Origin: Knoxdaviesia capensis
Taxonomy: Eukaryota > Ascomycota > Sordariomycetes > Microascales > Gondwanamycetaceae
Assembly (NCBI GenBank): GCA_001510575.1
Contig: LNGK01000004.1
Coordinates: forward strand, 2,912,667-2,976,666
Length of the DNA stretch: 64,000 nt
Direction of reading: 5' to 3'
Position numbers and translations under genes: made by a program. Positions 8,893 through 20,844 of the stretch are shown here, piece after piece (position 1 is the first letter of the stretch; each line of letters starts with the position of its first letter). The notes beneath the pieces were generated by a model. That model did no database searches. It was not told where the DNA came from and saw only the letters and a program-made list of their open reading frames with translations.

Positions 8893-11800
8893 ATGTTTTC
8901 GCCGTCGACCGCCGAAGAACATGGCATGCAAACCCGCAGCCGCCGCCGGCGCCAACGGCCCAAGAGTACCGACGACTTTGTCCAGCTTCCAAAGGCGAAG
9001 CGCCAGCGCATCCCTCTGAGCGAATCGACCTTCGTCAACCCCGAGTCGTCGACCGAGATGTTCGATGTTAAGTCCGCCAAACTTCCCGTCATCGACTCGG
9101 CGTCGCTAGCCGACGGCATCGAGAATATCTCGGCTGTGGCTAAAAAGGAGCTTAGTGTGCGCGCAAAGAAGCCGAAGCCGAGTGACCGACTGGCGAAGGG
9201 CGACGGAAGTGTTGTTCTGGTACGTGCAATCATCCTTTTGGGCTGCCACACTCGATTGTGTCTCTGTGACTTGATTTCACGTCGCGCTGTTGTATCTTCC
9301 TGCTAATGTAAACATGACTCTCCCCTTTCCAGGCCGCCAACAACGCATATACCGTCAGCAAGCTTCCGGCATTGCCAGACCGCATCCGGACAGACCTATC
9401 TGGTGAGCTCATACCTTCGTCTGATTTCGTGTGTGTATCTTTTCTGTTTGGCTGGCTAACATATTTTTTTTCTCCCTCGTCCCAGTCGAACAACGCGCCG
9501 AGATCTTCTCATCCCTCGGCTACGCGCTTTCTCTTACTCCGACCCATGCCATTGTCTGGCCCTACATCTCGACTTCCTCGTCTCCCGAAGCCTTCACATT
9601 CACCCTCCCGCACCCTTCCAAGTCGCCGTCCGATCCCCTGCCGCTAGGATGTCTCGTGTCTCCGTCTGCCTCGTCGCCAGAGCCCGGTCTCGTGGTAGTC
9701 ATGCCCGTGACCGGTCGCATCACATACTGGGAGTCTATATCTAGCGCTGCCACCATGGATTTCATCCGCCAGCAGCGCAACGGTGTCGAGGGTGTCGTCA
9801 GTGGAATGTCGTCTGGAGAGCGTATCGTTCAGGTTGCGAACGCTGATTCGGCGGGATTCGTCCTGGCTCTAAGCACCGGCCGCTTTGTCCACCTGGCTGT
9901 CCGCGATTCTCACGGCCGTCCCTCGATCTCGGTCCAATTCCTCACCACCAGCCTGGCCCCGGCTCACCACGGCCTGTTTGGAAGCATCCGTCACGTCCTC
10001 AGCCACTCTGCCGGTCGGGGAGAAGTTGCTGCCATTCACCCTGAGCGGTCGTCACGCTTGGGCGAGAAGAATGTTGTGGCTGCCACCCTCAAGGGCCGCC
10101 TGATTGCCTGGAAATTCCACCGCGGTGGCCACTACGACACCATCGCCGAGATCGACCTCCGTGACGCCCTGATTGCCGCAATTAATGACGCCATTCCCGC
10201 TACCGAGAGCTTCCCCGCCGAATCCTTCGAACTGCTCGACTTCACCCATGTGCCGCGCGGCCTCGAGCAACGATACCAAGAGATGAGCCGTCTCAGTGAC
10301 GCCCTCGCCTCTGAGGACAGTGCCGAGCAGCACCTTCTCCTTCTTGTTGGCATGACGCGCCGTTACAAGTCGCAGTACTGCCTGGTTGAGGTTATTTTGT
10401 CGCCCGAGTCGTGTCGCATTGGAATGCTGCGGCCCATTACCTCTTATACTACGCCAGTGACTGGCCGCTCCAATAATGACGGAGTCGGTCGTCCTCGCCT
10501 TCATCTTCCCCGCCCGGCTCTTGTAGCCTTTGCCGTCTTCGACCGCGCGGTGGTCATTTCGTCCATTGCCATTCCGCCACAGTCTCCGGATGCCCAGCTC
10601 CAGGAGGAAGGTAGCCACTCCGCTCCTACTACGTTCGAAGACACCATTGATCTCCGTGAAGATGGCTCGCTCGAGATTGTCGGCTCAGGCTTTGAAGAGC
10701 CAGTTGGCGCGGTCTCTTCCAACTCGGCTGTTTCCACCGCCAACGCTGCGATCTCGCGTACCAAGAACCCCACCACCGTGCTCATGGTCCGGGGTGCCGG
10801 AGTTCTTCGCGTGGCCACTGGTGAGGTCGAGCGCTTTGCCAGCGACCGTGCCCCGGAGATCACCGCCAAGAGCCAATTGGAACAGGCTGTGTTTTTCGGA
10901 GCCAAATCGGATAGCCCGCTTGTGTTTGACGGTCGCCGCGATGCGCGCTTCTCCCATGAAGAGCTTGCCGCTGCTGCCCTCCAACTAAGTGAGGAGATTC
11001 TAGGCTCATCCAACCCCCACATGGGCACCATCCCGGTGTCGATGGAGGAGAACCTCAGTGGCCGGTCACAAGCTCTCGATCGCCTAATCCGCCACCTCAA
11101 TGCCACCAAGGTCCAGCTCAACCGGGCCACGCGCTGGCAGTTGCTCTGGAATGCTGAGAAGATGGCTGTCAGCCAACAGCTGTGGAAGCGCCAGGAGGCG
11201 TTCATGGCCGATCGGTCTGCTGACAACAAGCGCAGTCTGATTGTTGAGATTGTCGAGTTCATTCACGAGGATCAGAAGAAAGACCCCAACCCCGATGTTG
11301 GCGAGGTCGACCGTGTTCGTCACTGGTTTGTCAACGACGTGTCGCGCCTCCCGATCTTCGTGTCGTGGGCGTACGAAGTTATCAAGTACATGTACAAGGA
11401 CAAGATGGTCGACGATATCCAGATGGCCACGTATCTGAGCGAGGCCATCACCGTCAACACCACCACCCTGACCTCGGCCTACATCTTCCGCCAAAAGTGG
11501 GCTGAACTGTACGGACTGGCCGATGAAGAACTGGACAACGGCATTCTGTCGTCCTACGAGGGCCTCAACGAGCCGTGGACAGGATCGATGTACATCGCAA
11601 ACAACCTTAAGCGTCTCGTGGAGCTCTGTTTGCAGTGGCTCCAGAACTTTTACCCGCCTTCCAACGCACGCGCCCCTGACCCGGCAACTGTCGCGGCCAT
11701 TGCGCGCGATATGCCGAAACTCACCGACCTCTACCTTTTGTCTCTGCTCGAGCAGGGGCGCTACAACAAGGCCAGCTTGGATCCCAAGCTTGCGCAGTGG

Positions 11801-13309
11801 GGAGTGCAGTGCGAGGCTACCTATTTCTCCGACCGCTACGAGAAGACTGTCGCGCTGGAGCGCCTGGAGCTCTGGGACGCTGCGGTGGCGATCGCCGAGA
11901 AGCATCAGTGCTGGACCGGCGTTGCCGATATCCTTATTGTGCATATCGACTCACTGCGTGCCAAAGCCACCGATAACCGCATCTCCCCATCCGATGCCTA
12001 CAGTCTGCGCGCCCTTGCCGACGATAAGGATGCGCGGTTGCGCTCCCTGTTTGGAATCTACGGCAAGGCCTTTGCCTTCGCGGCATATGACGTGCTACTG
12101 AAGCGTCGCGGTGTTCTCGGCGTTCTAGACTTCGCTGGTGATGTCAACGGATACAAGACACAGTTCCTGCGCGGCCGGCCGGAGCTTGCGCGCATCTCGT
12201 GGATCAACGACGTGCAGCGCGAACGGGACATTGAGCACGCGGCGGACACGCTGCTGGAGCTTGGCGGCACGAAGGAGCTGCTGGTGTGGAACAAGAAGAT
12301 CGAGCTCAGCCTGGGCAAGCTGGCGCTGATGGCCGAGTCGCACGAGGACAAGTTCTCGTTCTACGGCAAGCGTGCCACGCCCCACGAAAGCAAGTTGGAA
12401 AAGGTCAACAAGCAGCTGGAAGTGATCAAGATCCAGGACCAGCTGTACGACCACGTGTATGCGGGCGTCCGGGTCGCGGTCGACGAGACGGCGGAGATCG
12501 AGCTGGCCATGGAGATGTTCGCGGCCGGGATCCCCAAGCGCCACAAGGCGCTCGCGCAGGTGTTTGAGAACGGCCTCCGGCAGCTACTGAAGCACGAGGC
12601 GCTCGATGCCATGACGCTGATCGACCTACTGACTCTAGCGTCGTTCAAGAAGGACCCGGTGACCGGTGCCGTTGCCCCTGTTCGCAGCAGCTCCGGCTCC
12701 GTGGCGACACGCCCGTTCCGCCCGTTCTACCTGGCACTCGTGGTTGCCGATGTCTGCCTCTCGGGTGACCAGCTACACAAAGCGCTGCAGTTGGTCTGGC
12801 GGCGGTCTCTGATCCGCGATGACTGGGCGAAGATCAACGATACCCAGTTGAAGGATGATGTGGCCGTGATGGCCATCGTCAGCGGCACGCAGTATTTTCA
12901 GACGGCGTACGAAGTGTTTTCTCTGAGTAAGTTCCAGTATCTTTCTCGTGATTGTCCCCTCTGCCCAGACAGCAATATACTAATTAATATCTCTTTCCTC
13001 ACTCCTTCCGCAGACCGCAACACCAACTCTAGCCTCGTCCCCCTGAAGCCCTCGGCGGTGCTGGGCGCGTTTACCGACGGAGTTGACCGCCGGTTCGAGG
13101 ACATGGAGAAGCCGTTCAAGGATAAGCTCATCGAGGCCATGGCGTGGGAAGACACCACTCTGCGCAAGTTCATGGACAAGCACCGGCTCGAGCAGTGGGC
13201 GGAGACCACGGCGCAGGGCGCGCGGGATGCGTCAGCCTCGGCGGTGGCCTTGCGGAGTGAGTCTCCGGTGGGTGGAGACTTCGGGCCGGCAAACGGCTCG
13301 ACCGCCTAG
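8893..13309 (+). CDS. NUP133: Nuclear pore complex protein NUP133
   Basis: Four exons (8893-9219, 9333-9402, 9486-12926, 13014-13309) with introns of 113, 83 and 87 nt encode 1377 aa. The start is the first ATG of the frame. The third intron is a multiple of three without a stop but has clean GTAAGT and CGCAG borders. The basic N-terminus (TRSRRRRQRPKS, then PKAKRQR) and the order of domains fit fungal Nup133: a beta-propeller over roughly residues 100-550, then a long alpha-helical stack to the C-terminus. Nup133 is a Y-complex (Nup84 complex) scaffold subunit that helps attach the pore to the nuclear envelope and is needed for pore distribution and mRNA export. The length is normal for filamentous fungi. 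It is divergent from the AFG1-like gene, and no damage is visible. Confidence 0.9.
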
Positions 13310-16300
13310 GGAGTGAGTGAGTCGGTGATGTCGCGGAGCGGGTGGTTGGAGGTGAGGTGAAAAGCAAGCAACAGTTGCAAGACTGAGTTTCCGGGGAGCG
13401 GGAGGGGGGGTGTGGTGTTTCGTTTTCCTTTTCTCTTCTTCTTTTAATACTGGGTTTCTTCTCTCTTTTCTTCTTCTTTTTGTTCTGTTCTGTTCCATGA
13501 GAGCGGGCGACCACAGTCTGTCCCCTGCACACGAAGTTTGTGTTCTCTTTGCTTTTTAACTTTCGCGTTCTGATTTTGGGAGTTCGGGACGGGGCTTATC
13601 GGTGTTCTTGTTTCCTCCCTCTCTTTTTCTAGTTTCCTTTTTTTCTTATGAGTACATTTTTTTTCTTCTGCTTTTGCTGCGTCTCTTTCTGCTTATTTCA
13701 TGGCGTTTATCTTTTTCTCGGTGTTTCTTTTTATATATGTTTCCTGCATCAGTTTGACAAGGAGACGTGAATATCGGGCATGAGTCCCGGCAGCTCCTTC
13801 GAGAGACCCAAACCGGAGCGGAGCGTCTCGGATCGGAGCGACTCTGTTGTTTGTGTTATATACGGCAGTATCGTTCCGGGTACCATCACATCATGTTTCT
13901 TGGAGTTTGCTTTTTTAGTGGTCTTTTTTGAGGTCGCTCTTTTTTCTTGACTACATCATCCATCGCCCGTTTTTTATCATGTTCATAATTTGCTGCCAGC
14001 GGTGGATTCTGGGTTTATACAGCAGTACTCGGGGATGTATTTAGCTCCTCCCTGTACGAGTGGTACATACTCTCTTTTTTTTGTGTTCCGTTGCGTAAAA
14101 AGAAAACTGTGATGATGTGTGATTTGTAGGGTTGGGGTTGGTGATTTGGGCACTTTTTGAGCCTCACTGTATGGATGTCGTCCTACCATCCACGTGAGGG
14201 TGTGATGTGACAGCACAGTCAGCAAGCACAACCCGAAAAGGGAAGAAGAGAAATTTGTGCCTCGATAGTTGGATATCTCGCTAGTAGATGTGCACGAGTA
14301 CATCAAGTTCTCCTCTTTTCCTCCGGATGTATTCGGCCGGTCCTCCCGCGTGAAGATTTTTTCCCTCCTCTCTCTATGGCGCGGCCCGTCGGATGTTGCC
14401 TACGAAGGCGTCGGTAGGACGCGAAGACGCGACCATCAAGGAAAAAAAAAAAAAGCTTCCCCACGGGCTATCCGGACCAAGTCACTGGACGATGCACGGA
14501 GGTGACAGAGGCCAGGTCGCCCGCAGGACTGAGGGCACCACCATCTGCACGAGCAGACCGCCGAATGAAAAAGGGCCACCATTTTCGGTTGTTCGGAGTG
14601 CCGATATCGTCGACGACGGCATTCTTCATGTGCGGTAGGATTTCTCTTTCTATTCACATTTCAAATGGGCACCTATAAAAAGAGAGACATCCTTATGTAG
14701 TTATCGGGGCCCCGATAGACAGATATTTCTGGAATGTGCAAGGTGAGTTGGCGGGTTGGCGCCCCGTTGCATAGATAGAAAAATGCACCTAGCGGGACGG
14801 ATGTACCGCATGTATGGAGTGGCAGTAGTGAAAGTACCTACACGCACCTATCGACACGGAACACATCCCACGACAGCCAACACCTTGACACACCAGCTGA
14901 TATGCAATGCAACGTCCAGAACATGCATCAAACACGAACAGCATCTACCTCGAGTATGCGTGTGCTGGCGCCGCCCACATGCAAGTCCCCCTTTCGTGTT
15001 GTTGTTTTCGCCCGCCGCTGTTTTGTGAGTAGTCGTGGACATACGGACCGGACATTGATGCTTTTCTCAGCCTCCACGGATCATCAAACGCGGTTTCGGG
15101 CTAGGAATCACCGAATAGATCGATGTTCACACAACTGCCAGCATACTGTCAGAATGGAACGAACCGAAAGATCGACCGTGCTTGGGGATCGACTTGCCAC
15201 CGAAACCCGGGGGGCGGTCGTGTAAAGTTACCCAAAATGGGCGAGCGGGGGACTGTTCAGTATGTTCAGTATATACTTAACATACATATAATAGGTTGTG
15301 GTATGACCTAGCAGAGTAGAATTAACTCCCCCAACTCCGAAGTTAGTGTTCGTGGGTGTTTTACTACTCAACTCCTGCGATCGAATCAACAACCACCGCC
15401 AGGCTGTTTTTAACAGCGCATCCAAGCCTCAAGTTTGAGGTTCTGCGTCGTCGTGTCGTACCCACCCGCGGTGGACAGAGTTTAATATGCCGTCGTCCTT
15501 GCTGTCCGGACCGAAAGTCTGCTGACGCCAGAACTGGAAGGGGGCGGTTATATTTCCAATCTGCGATCTCTCCACAGAAAGCGTCAAAAGGAACGAAAAA
15601 AAGGACGGTGTGATACAGATAGAGAGGTAGGTCCGAGGCTAGAAGAATGAAAGTTACACAACTTTGACCTAGTGGCCACACCCAATCAAGCTGTCCACGG
15701 ACCGCCGACCTATAACACGCAGCTATTGGTATTTTATAACTGCCCTAGACATGAAGGTCTGAGAGAGGGTTTGAGAAGTGTAGCATTTGTCTGCTTCGTT
15801 CCTTCGCCGCACGATCTGGCGAGCCCTCGAAATCTCTCAGTGTCCGATCTCTCTCTTCTCGCTGCATCTTCCTCTTCTCTCTCCCTTCCCACCTGTTGGC
15901 CATCTGAGTTGAGTACGAGTTCCCTTAGCGAAGGAAGCAGGGTCCAGGGCTGTGGAAATGAGAGAGACGAAAGAAGCACAAGCAAAAAGAAAGGGAGCAA
16001 AAAGACAGGCGAGGCCGCGCCCCCGCGAAAAAATTCGAAAGGGGGTTGAATTGGGGGAATTTTTTTCTGGTTGTTTTGGAACAGGGTCCCTTTTCATCCT
16101 TTCTTTTCTTGCTCTTCTCTCCTCTCTCGATTCGTTTTCGTGGTGGAGCTTCGAGTTCTTCGACGTCGACGAGGGTCGGTTGTTGGATGGGGGAAATTGT
16201 TTGCTGGGATGCGCACTGTAGATACCGTGTTGGCTGTTGGCTGCACTGTACGATTGTGCTCCTTTTGGCTCACACATGCTCCGGTGCCGAGGTGTTTGCG

Positions 16301-16412
16301 AGGATTCACATTCACGACAGACACACATCGTGATATACTCACTCCGTGATCTACAGACTTCGCGATATCGACACGAGGCTGCTGTGACAGTTGACCAACA
16401 TCACGTGACGAC

Positions 16413-16449
<37 letters not shown>

Positions 16450-16607
16450 CGCTCCTTCCCTCTCCCCTTCTTGCCTTGGATCTTCACACACTGCCTCCTC
16501 ACCGCCCAAGGAAGGAAGGAAGAGCTGAACTCACAGTATCCTCACTGTGTTATGCGATTACGCATAGTCATCACAGTACGACCCAAACAGTATACAGTAC
16601 AGTACAG
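13310..16607. other. Intergenic region downstream of NUP133
   Basis: About 3.3 kb. The first 0.7 kb is T-rich and probably contains the NUP133 3' UTR. No frame has conserved features. A perfect 16 bp palindrome (TATCGGGGCCCCGATA) lies at 14,702-14,717, a (TC)n microsatellite at 16,417-16,446, and CAGTA-type repeats at 16,590-16,610 just before the MITE. Confidence 0.65.
16417..16446 (+). repeat. (TC)15 microsatellite
   Basis: A perfect TC dinucleotide run of about 30 bp, read directly. Confidence 0.95.
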
Positions 16608-16609
16608 TA

Positions 16610-17009
16610 CTCGTGCCACGCCCCACTTATCTGGTTCACTCTACGAGCGCACCATCTAAAGATGGTGCTCATCAGCAATGTTGCCAAATCACCAATGTTG
16701 CCAATACACCAAAATTATTAAAAAAACCCTCTTCAACTATCACCACATTCGAAAATAATTTATATCTTATTCTATAAAATTCCTATTAACTATATCTACT
16801 AAACGTCGACTCTAAGAGGCTATACGCTTCTATTTAGCTAACCCTTAAATGTCTATCTCGTAAGTTGCGCGAGATTTCGCTGTCGTGGTGATAGTAGTTT
16901 AGTAGCATTGTGTGTTGGCAACATTGGTGATTTGGCAACATTGCTGATGAGCACCATCTTTAGATGGTGCGCTCGTAGAGTGAACCAGATAAGTGGGGCG
17001 TGGCACGAG
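16610..17009. mobile_element. MITE: 400 bp inverted-repeat element with TA target duplication (Tc1/mariner-like, possibly Fot1/pogo type)
   Basis: The first 100 bp (16,610-16,709) and last 100 bp (16,910-17,009) are inverted copies of each other; I aligned them base by base and found one difference (T versus C). TA dinucleotides flank both ends (16,608-16,609 and 17,010-17,011), fitting a TA target-site duplication. Each arm contains its own small palindrome (GCACCATCT, AA, AGATGGTGC) and a direct repeat of AATGTTGCCAA. The 200 bp centre is AT-rich and codes for nothing. The arrangement fits a non-autonomous DNA transposon mobilised by a TA-targeting transposase. The superfamily call is inference from the TA duplication. 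Confidence 0.85.
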
Positions 17010-17011
17010 TA

Positions 17012-19182
17012 GAGCTCCTCTCCGAAAACACAACCAACGACGAACAAAGCCGCCATGTTCCTCCGACTCGTTCTGTTAGTGAATACTGGACCTGCAATTT
17101 GCTCGTCTCCCTTTATCTGGGTTGCAGGCCGCGGAACTTTATGCGTTAGCACTTACCACTACATATTTGCAGTCCCAGGCCTTACACGGGCAATTTAGCA
17201 CTCGGCTTACAGTGGGCTATAGCGGATCACCCACTAACCTTGTACCCCTGGGCTGGCCGCCATGGCGCCAAGTTCTGCATTCTTCGTGCATGGAAACCCA
17301 CTATTAAAAAAGGAGTCTATAGCGCCTAACGCCTCCCCGAGAATCTTATAGGTAACTGCAGAGTTGCAGCTTGCCCCTGAGCTTAGTTGGGGATCTCCAA
17401 CAAAAAAAAAAAGAAAAAGAAAAAAAAAGAAATTCGACCGGGGCCGCTGGTTTTGTGTTCGGCGCTCACGAGCATTCGACGACAAGAACCAAAAAAGGTA
17501 CGAAGACTCGCAATTGGGCCCTCGCAGATGCCAATGATTAGATACGAGCCCCTTCCAGATCGTAACCCGAACGTCCTTTTTCGCCTCCATACCTGCATAT
17601 CCCCCCAAAAGGCATAAAGCAGCCACACACACGGCCACACCGTCTTGGACGTCGCCACCCCATCATTCACTCTTGCCGTGTGTGGCCTTCACTAGTGTTG
17701 CCTGCATCAATCAAAAATACGAACAGCCTTTCCTATTTTATCTGGCCGCCCCATGGCTGGCTGTACACAGTGTGTTGGCACCGCCTGGACCCGCCTGGAC
17801 CCGCCGACAAGCCTCACCCAGCCACACACAAAGTACTGTGCCAGCCAGCACCGTGTACACTGTGCCTGCCGTGCGCCCTTCTTGTGTGTGCCTGCTGCTG
17901 TTTTCTTGCTTGCTTTGCCTTCCTGCCGGTCTCCACCGTTCCTTCCTCAACTTTGGCGGTCGGTTGCTTGCTTGCTTGCTGCACATTTCCCAGCCTGGTC
18001 GGTGCGCCCCTTCCTTCCTTATTTTGCGTTGCTTCTTCCCTGCCGCTGTCGGCTTGAACCACCACCCACCCCCCAAAAAAATCCCCATATTCAGATTTTT
18101 GGGCCTTTTTTCCCTCGCTCGCGCCCAGTCAGCTCACCGTCGGGCATTTTTTCTTCTTTTCCCCGGCTCTTTTTCCTCTGCCTCGTTTTTTTTGGTCCTT
18201 CCCCTTTCCTCGCTCCTTCCTTCCCCTGCCTTTCCCGTTCCTTCCTCTTTCTCCCCCTTCCCTTTCCTTTCCTTCGCTTCCTTGGTTTGGCTGTACCGCC
18301 ATTCATCGCCAACGTCTTCCCTCTTCCTTTTTTCCCTTCTTTTTTCCTTTTCTCATCCTCCTCTTCTCTCTCTCTCTCTTACCCTCGGCTTTTCCCTCCG
18401 TTTCTTGCTTCCTCTTCCCCTTTTCCCATTTGGGCCGTGTCGGGCTTTCGTCTCATCGTCAATTGTCGCCCTCGTCCCTCTTCCTTCTTGTTTTCTTTTT
18501 GGGGGTCGTTTTAATTCATCAAAAGGGGAACCTCAGCTAATTCAATCAACGACAGGAGGAAGTTGACAGTTTGGAACAAGCCTCATTTGTCTTGCGGTCT
18601 TCGTATCACCCGCCTGCCAAACATTCTAGTCTGACAACAATTCCGGTCTCTGCATCCGGCCCGGCTTTTCTGTTCTCTCTTCTCATCATCGTTCAGCTCG
18701 TCTAAAGAGTTTTCTTCTTCTTTCTTTTCGACTTTCGTTGATTGATCTTCGACGACGTTTCATCGTTTCTCTCTTTCGCCGTACCCGCCATTCGAATTCC
18801 TTTCTTGTATTTGTGTGTTTATATCTTTTCGTCGTCAGCGTCCCGGTCTCTATTGATTGTCACGGGTATGTTTTCATGACTCCGGCCGTGTCTCTAAATG
18901 CGCTTTCTCCAAACCTTTAGCCACTGCCTGATTTCGTTATCAACGGCGCGTGGGCAATTTTATCTATACCGCCGGGACAACTGCTAACATCTCAGAAATC
19001 ATTGCTTCACCCTCTCCCTAGTCTTACGTACATCTCTTTTGCCCTAGAACAGCGAATAGCGATTACTCTTTTGGCGAAATATCCCATTTTACAACCACCC
19101 TTTGCGTCACCAGTTTTGAACTGTTTTCAGTCTGACGACAATTGACCTCGGGCCCTCTCCTTGTCTGTCACAAGTCGTCACA
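17012..19182. other. Promoter and pyrimidine-rich leader region of the casein kinase gene
   Basis: About 2.2 kb without a credible gene. From about 17,890 to 18,520 the plus strand is strongly C+T-rich, giving long Ser/Leu/Phe/Pro frames that are artefacts of composition. The segment 18,600-19,182 probably contains the transcription start and a long 5' UTR. Confidence 0.6.
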
Positions 19183-20844
19183 ATGGCCTCGTCATCTTCG
19201 TCCAACGTCGTCGGTGTTCACTACCGCGTCGGAAAGAAGATCGGTGAGGGCTCATTCGGTGTCATTTTCGAGGGAACCAACCTGTTGAACAACCAGCAAG
19301 TTGCCATCAAGTTTGTAAGTTCATATTGGCATCCTGTGCTTGTCTCTTGGAGACTGGACACACTGCTGTGTGAGTTACTGTCCGTCGTACTAACCATCTC
19401 TTGGAACTCGTTCCCCCTCGAATAGGAGCCCCGGAAAAGCGATGCCCCCCAGCTTCGTGATGAGTACCGAACCTACAAGATTCTCGTGGGATGCCGTAAG
19501 TAGTGCCCGCTTCTAGACGCGGACCGTTCCGCCAGATATTGTCGATCAACTGTCGTCGTCTACCTTGCTAACCCTGCCTCTCCTTTTCTCGTTCTTAGCC
19601 GGTATTCCCAATGTATACTATTTTGGCCAGGAGGGACTGCACAACATCCTCGTGATTGATCTGCTCGGCCCTTCGCTCGAGGACCTGTTCGATCACTGCG
19701 GTAGAAGGTTCACTCTCAAGACCGTTGTCATGGTGGCGAAGCAAATGGTAAGAATCCACTGCATTTGTCACCCCCCCCAATTCCTACCGTGTCAGTCTGA
19801 TAACTAACATCGTCCCTATCTTTTTGCCCGGATCTCTAGCTTTCGAGAGTGCAAACGATCCACGAGAAGAACCTGATATACCGCGACATCAAGCCCGATA
19901 ACTTCCTGATTGGCCGCCCTGGCACCAAGGCTGCTAATGTCATCCATGTGGTGGACTTCGGCATGGCCAAGCAGTACCGCGATCCCAAGACCAAGCAGCA
20001 CATCGCCTACCGTGAGCGCAAGTCGCTGTCCGGAACCGCCCGCTATATGAGCATCAACACCCATCTTGGCCGTGAGCAGTCTCGTCGGGATGATCTCGAG
20101 GCTCTCGGTCACGTGTTCATGTACTTTCTCCGTGGCGGCCTCCCGTGGCAGGGCCTGAAGGCTGCTACCAACAAACAGAAGTATGAGAAGATTGGCGAGA
20201 AGAAGCAGACCACTGCCATCAAGGATCTGTGCGACGGATTCCCAGAGGAGCTTAATAAGTACCTCACCTACGTCCGCTCGCTCGGATTCGAAGACACCCC
20301 CGACTACGACTACCTGCGTGAGCTGTTCACTCAGTCTCTCAAGAGCACTGGCGAGGTCGAAGATGGCGAATACGACTGGCTCAAAGTCAACAAGGACACC
20401 AAGCAGTCGTCGTGGGACGCCAAGACCCACGCGTCGGGCCAGTATGTGCACAGCCCAAACCGCCAGGGCCCGGCGCAGATGGACGTCCACCGCTCCAGCC
20501 AAGCCGCCGGCCTCCAGGCTGGCCAGAACCTTACTGTCGGCCGTTTAAACGCCGCACAACCCCCCCCTCCTTCACCGGTCAAGCAGATGTCCAAGCCGAG
20601 AGATCGGTCAAACGTCCCCGGCGCACTTCCGGTGCAGCGGGGCAACGGAGCGGGGGGTATGCGGGACCTGGCCACGCCGACCGCATCAACACAGGCTCAA
20701 TTCCAGAACAGCACCCAGAATCTGCCCCAGCGGATGGTGCAACAACCACAGCCGCTGACCGGCCAGGCGGCTCAGAACCAGCGGCCGAATGATCAACAAC
20801 CGACCGGCTTCCAGAAGTTCGCCAAGATGCTGTGCTGCGGTTGA
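19183..20844 (+). CDS. YCK1: Casein kinase I, YCK1/YCK2 (CkiA) type, plasma-membrane form
   Basis: Four exons (19183-19314, 19426-19495, 19599-19747, 19840-20844) with introns of 111, 103 and 92 nt encode 451 aa. The start sits in a good context (CACAATGG). Kinase motifs in order: glycine loop GEGSFG at 21-26, catalytic-site Lys43 in VAIK, catalytic loop YRDIKPDN at 131-138, DFG at 156-158, and the CK1-specific SGTARYMSINTHLG. The tail is Gln/Pro-rich and ends KMLCCG. The Cys pair at 449-450 matches the palmitoylation site that anchors yeast Yck1/2 to the plasma membrane; this tail argues against the Hrr25/CK1-delta group. Family roles include sugar sensing, endocytosis, septin and polarity control. 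The gene looks complete. Confidence 0.93.

Noticed and set aside
17673..18566. 297-codon open frame rich in Ser, Leu, Phe and Pro
   Set aside because: It follows the pyrimidine-rich tract; all three plus frames are open there, which shows composition and not coding.
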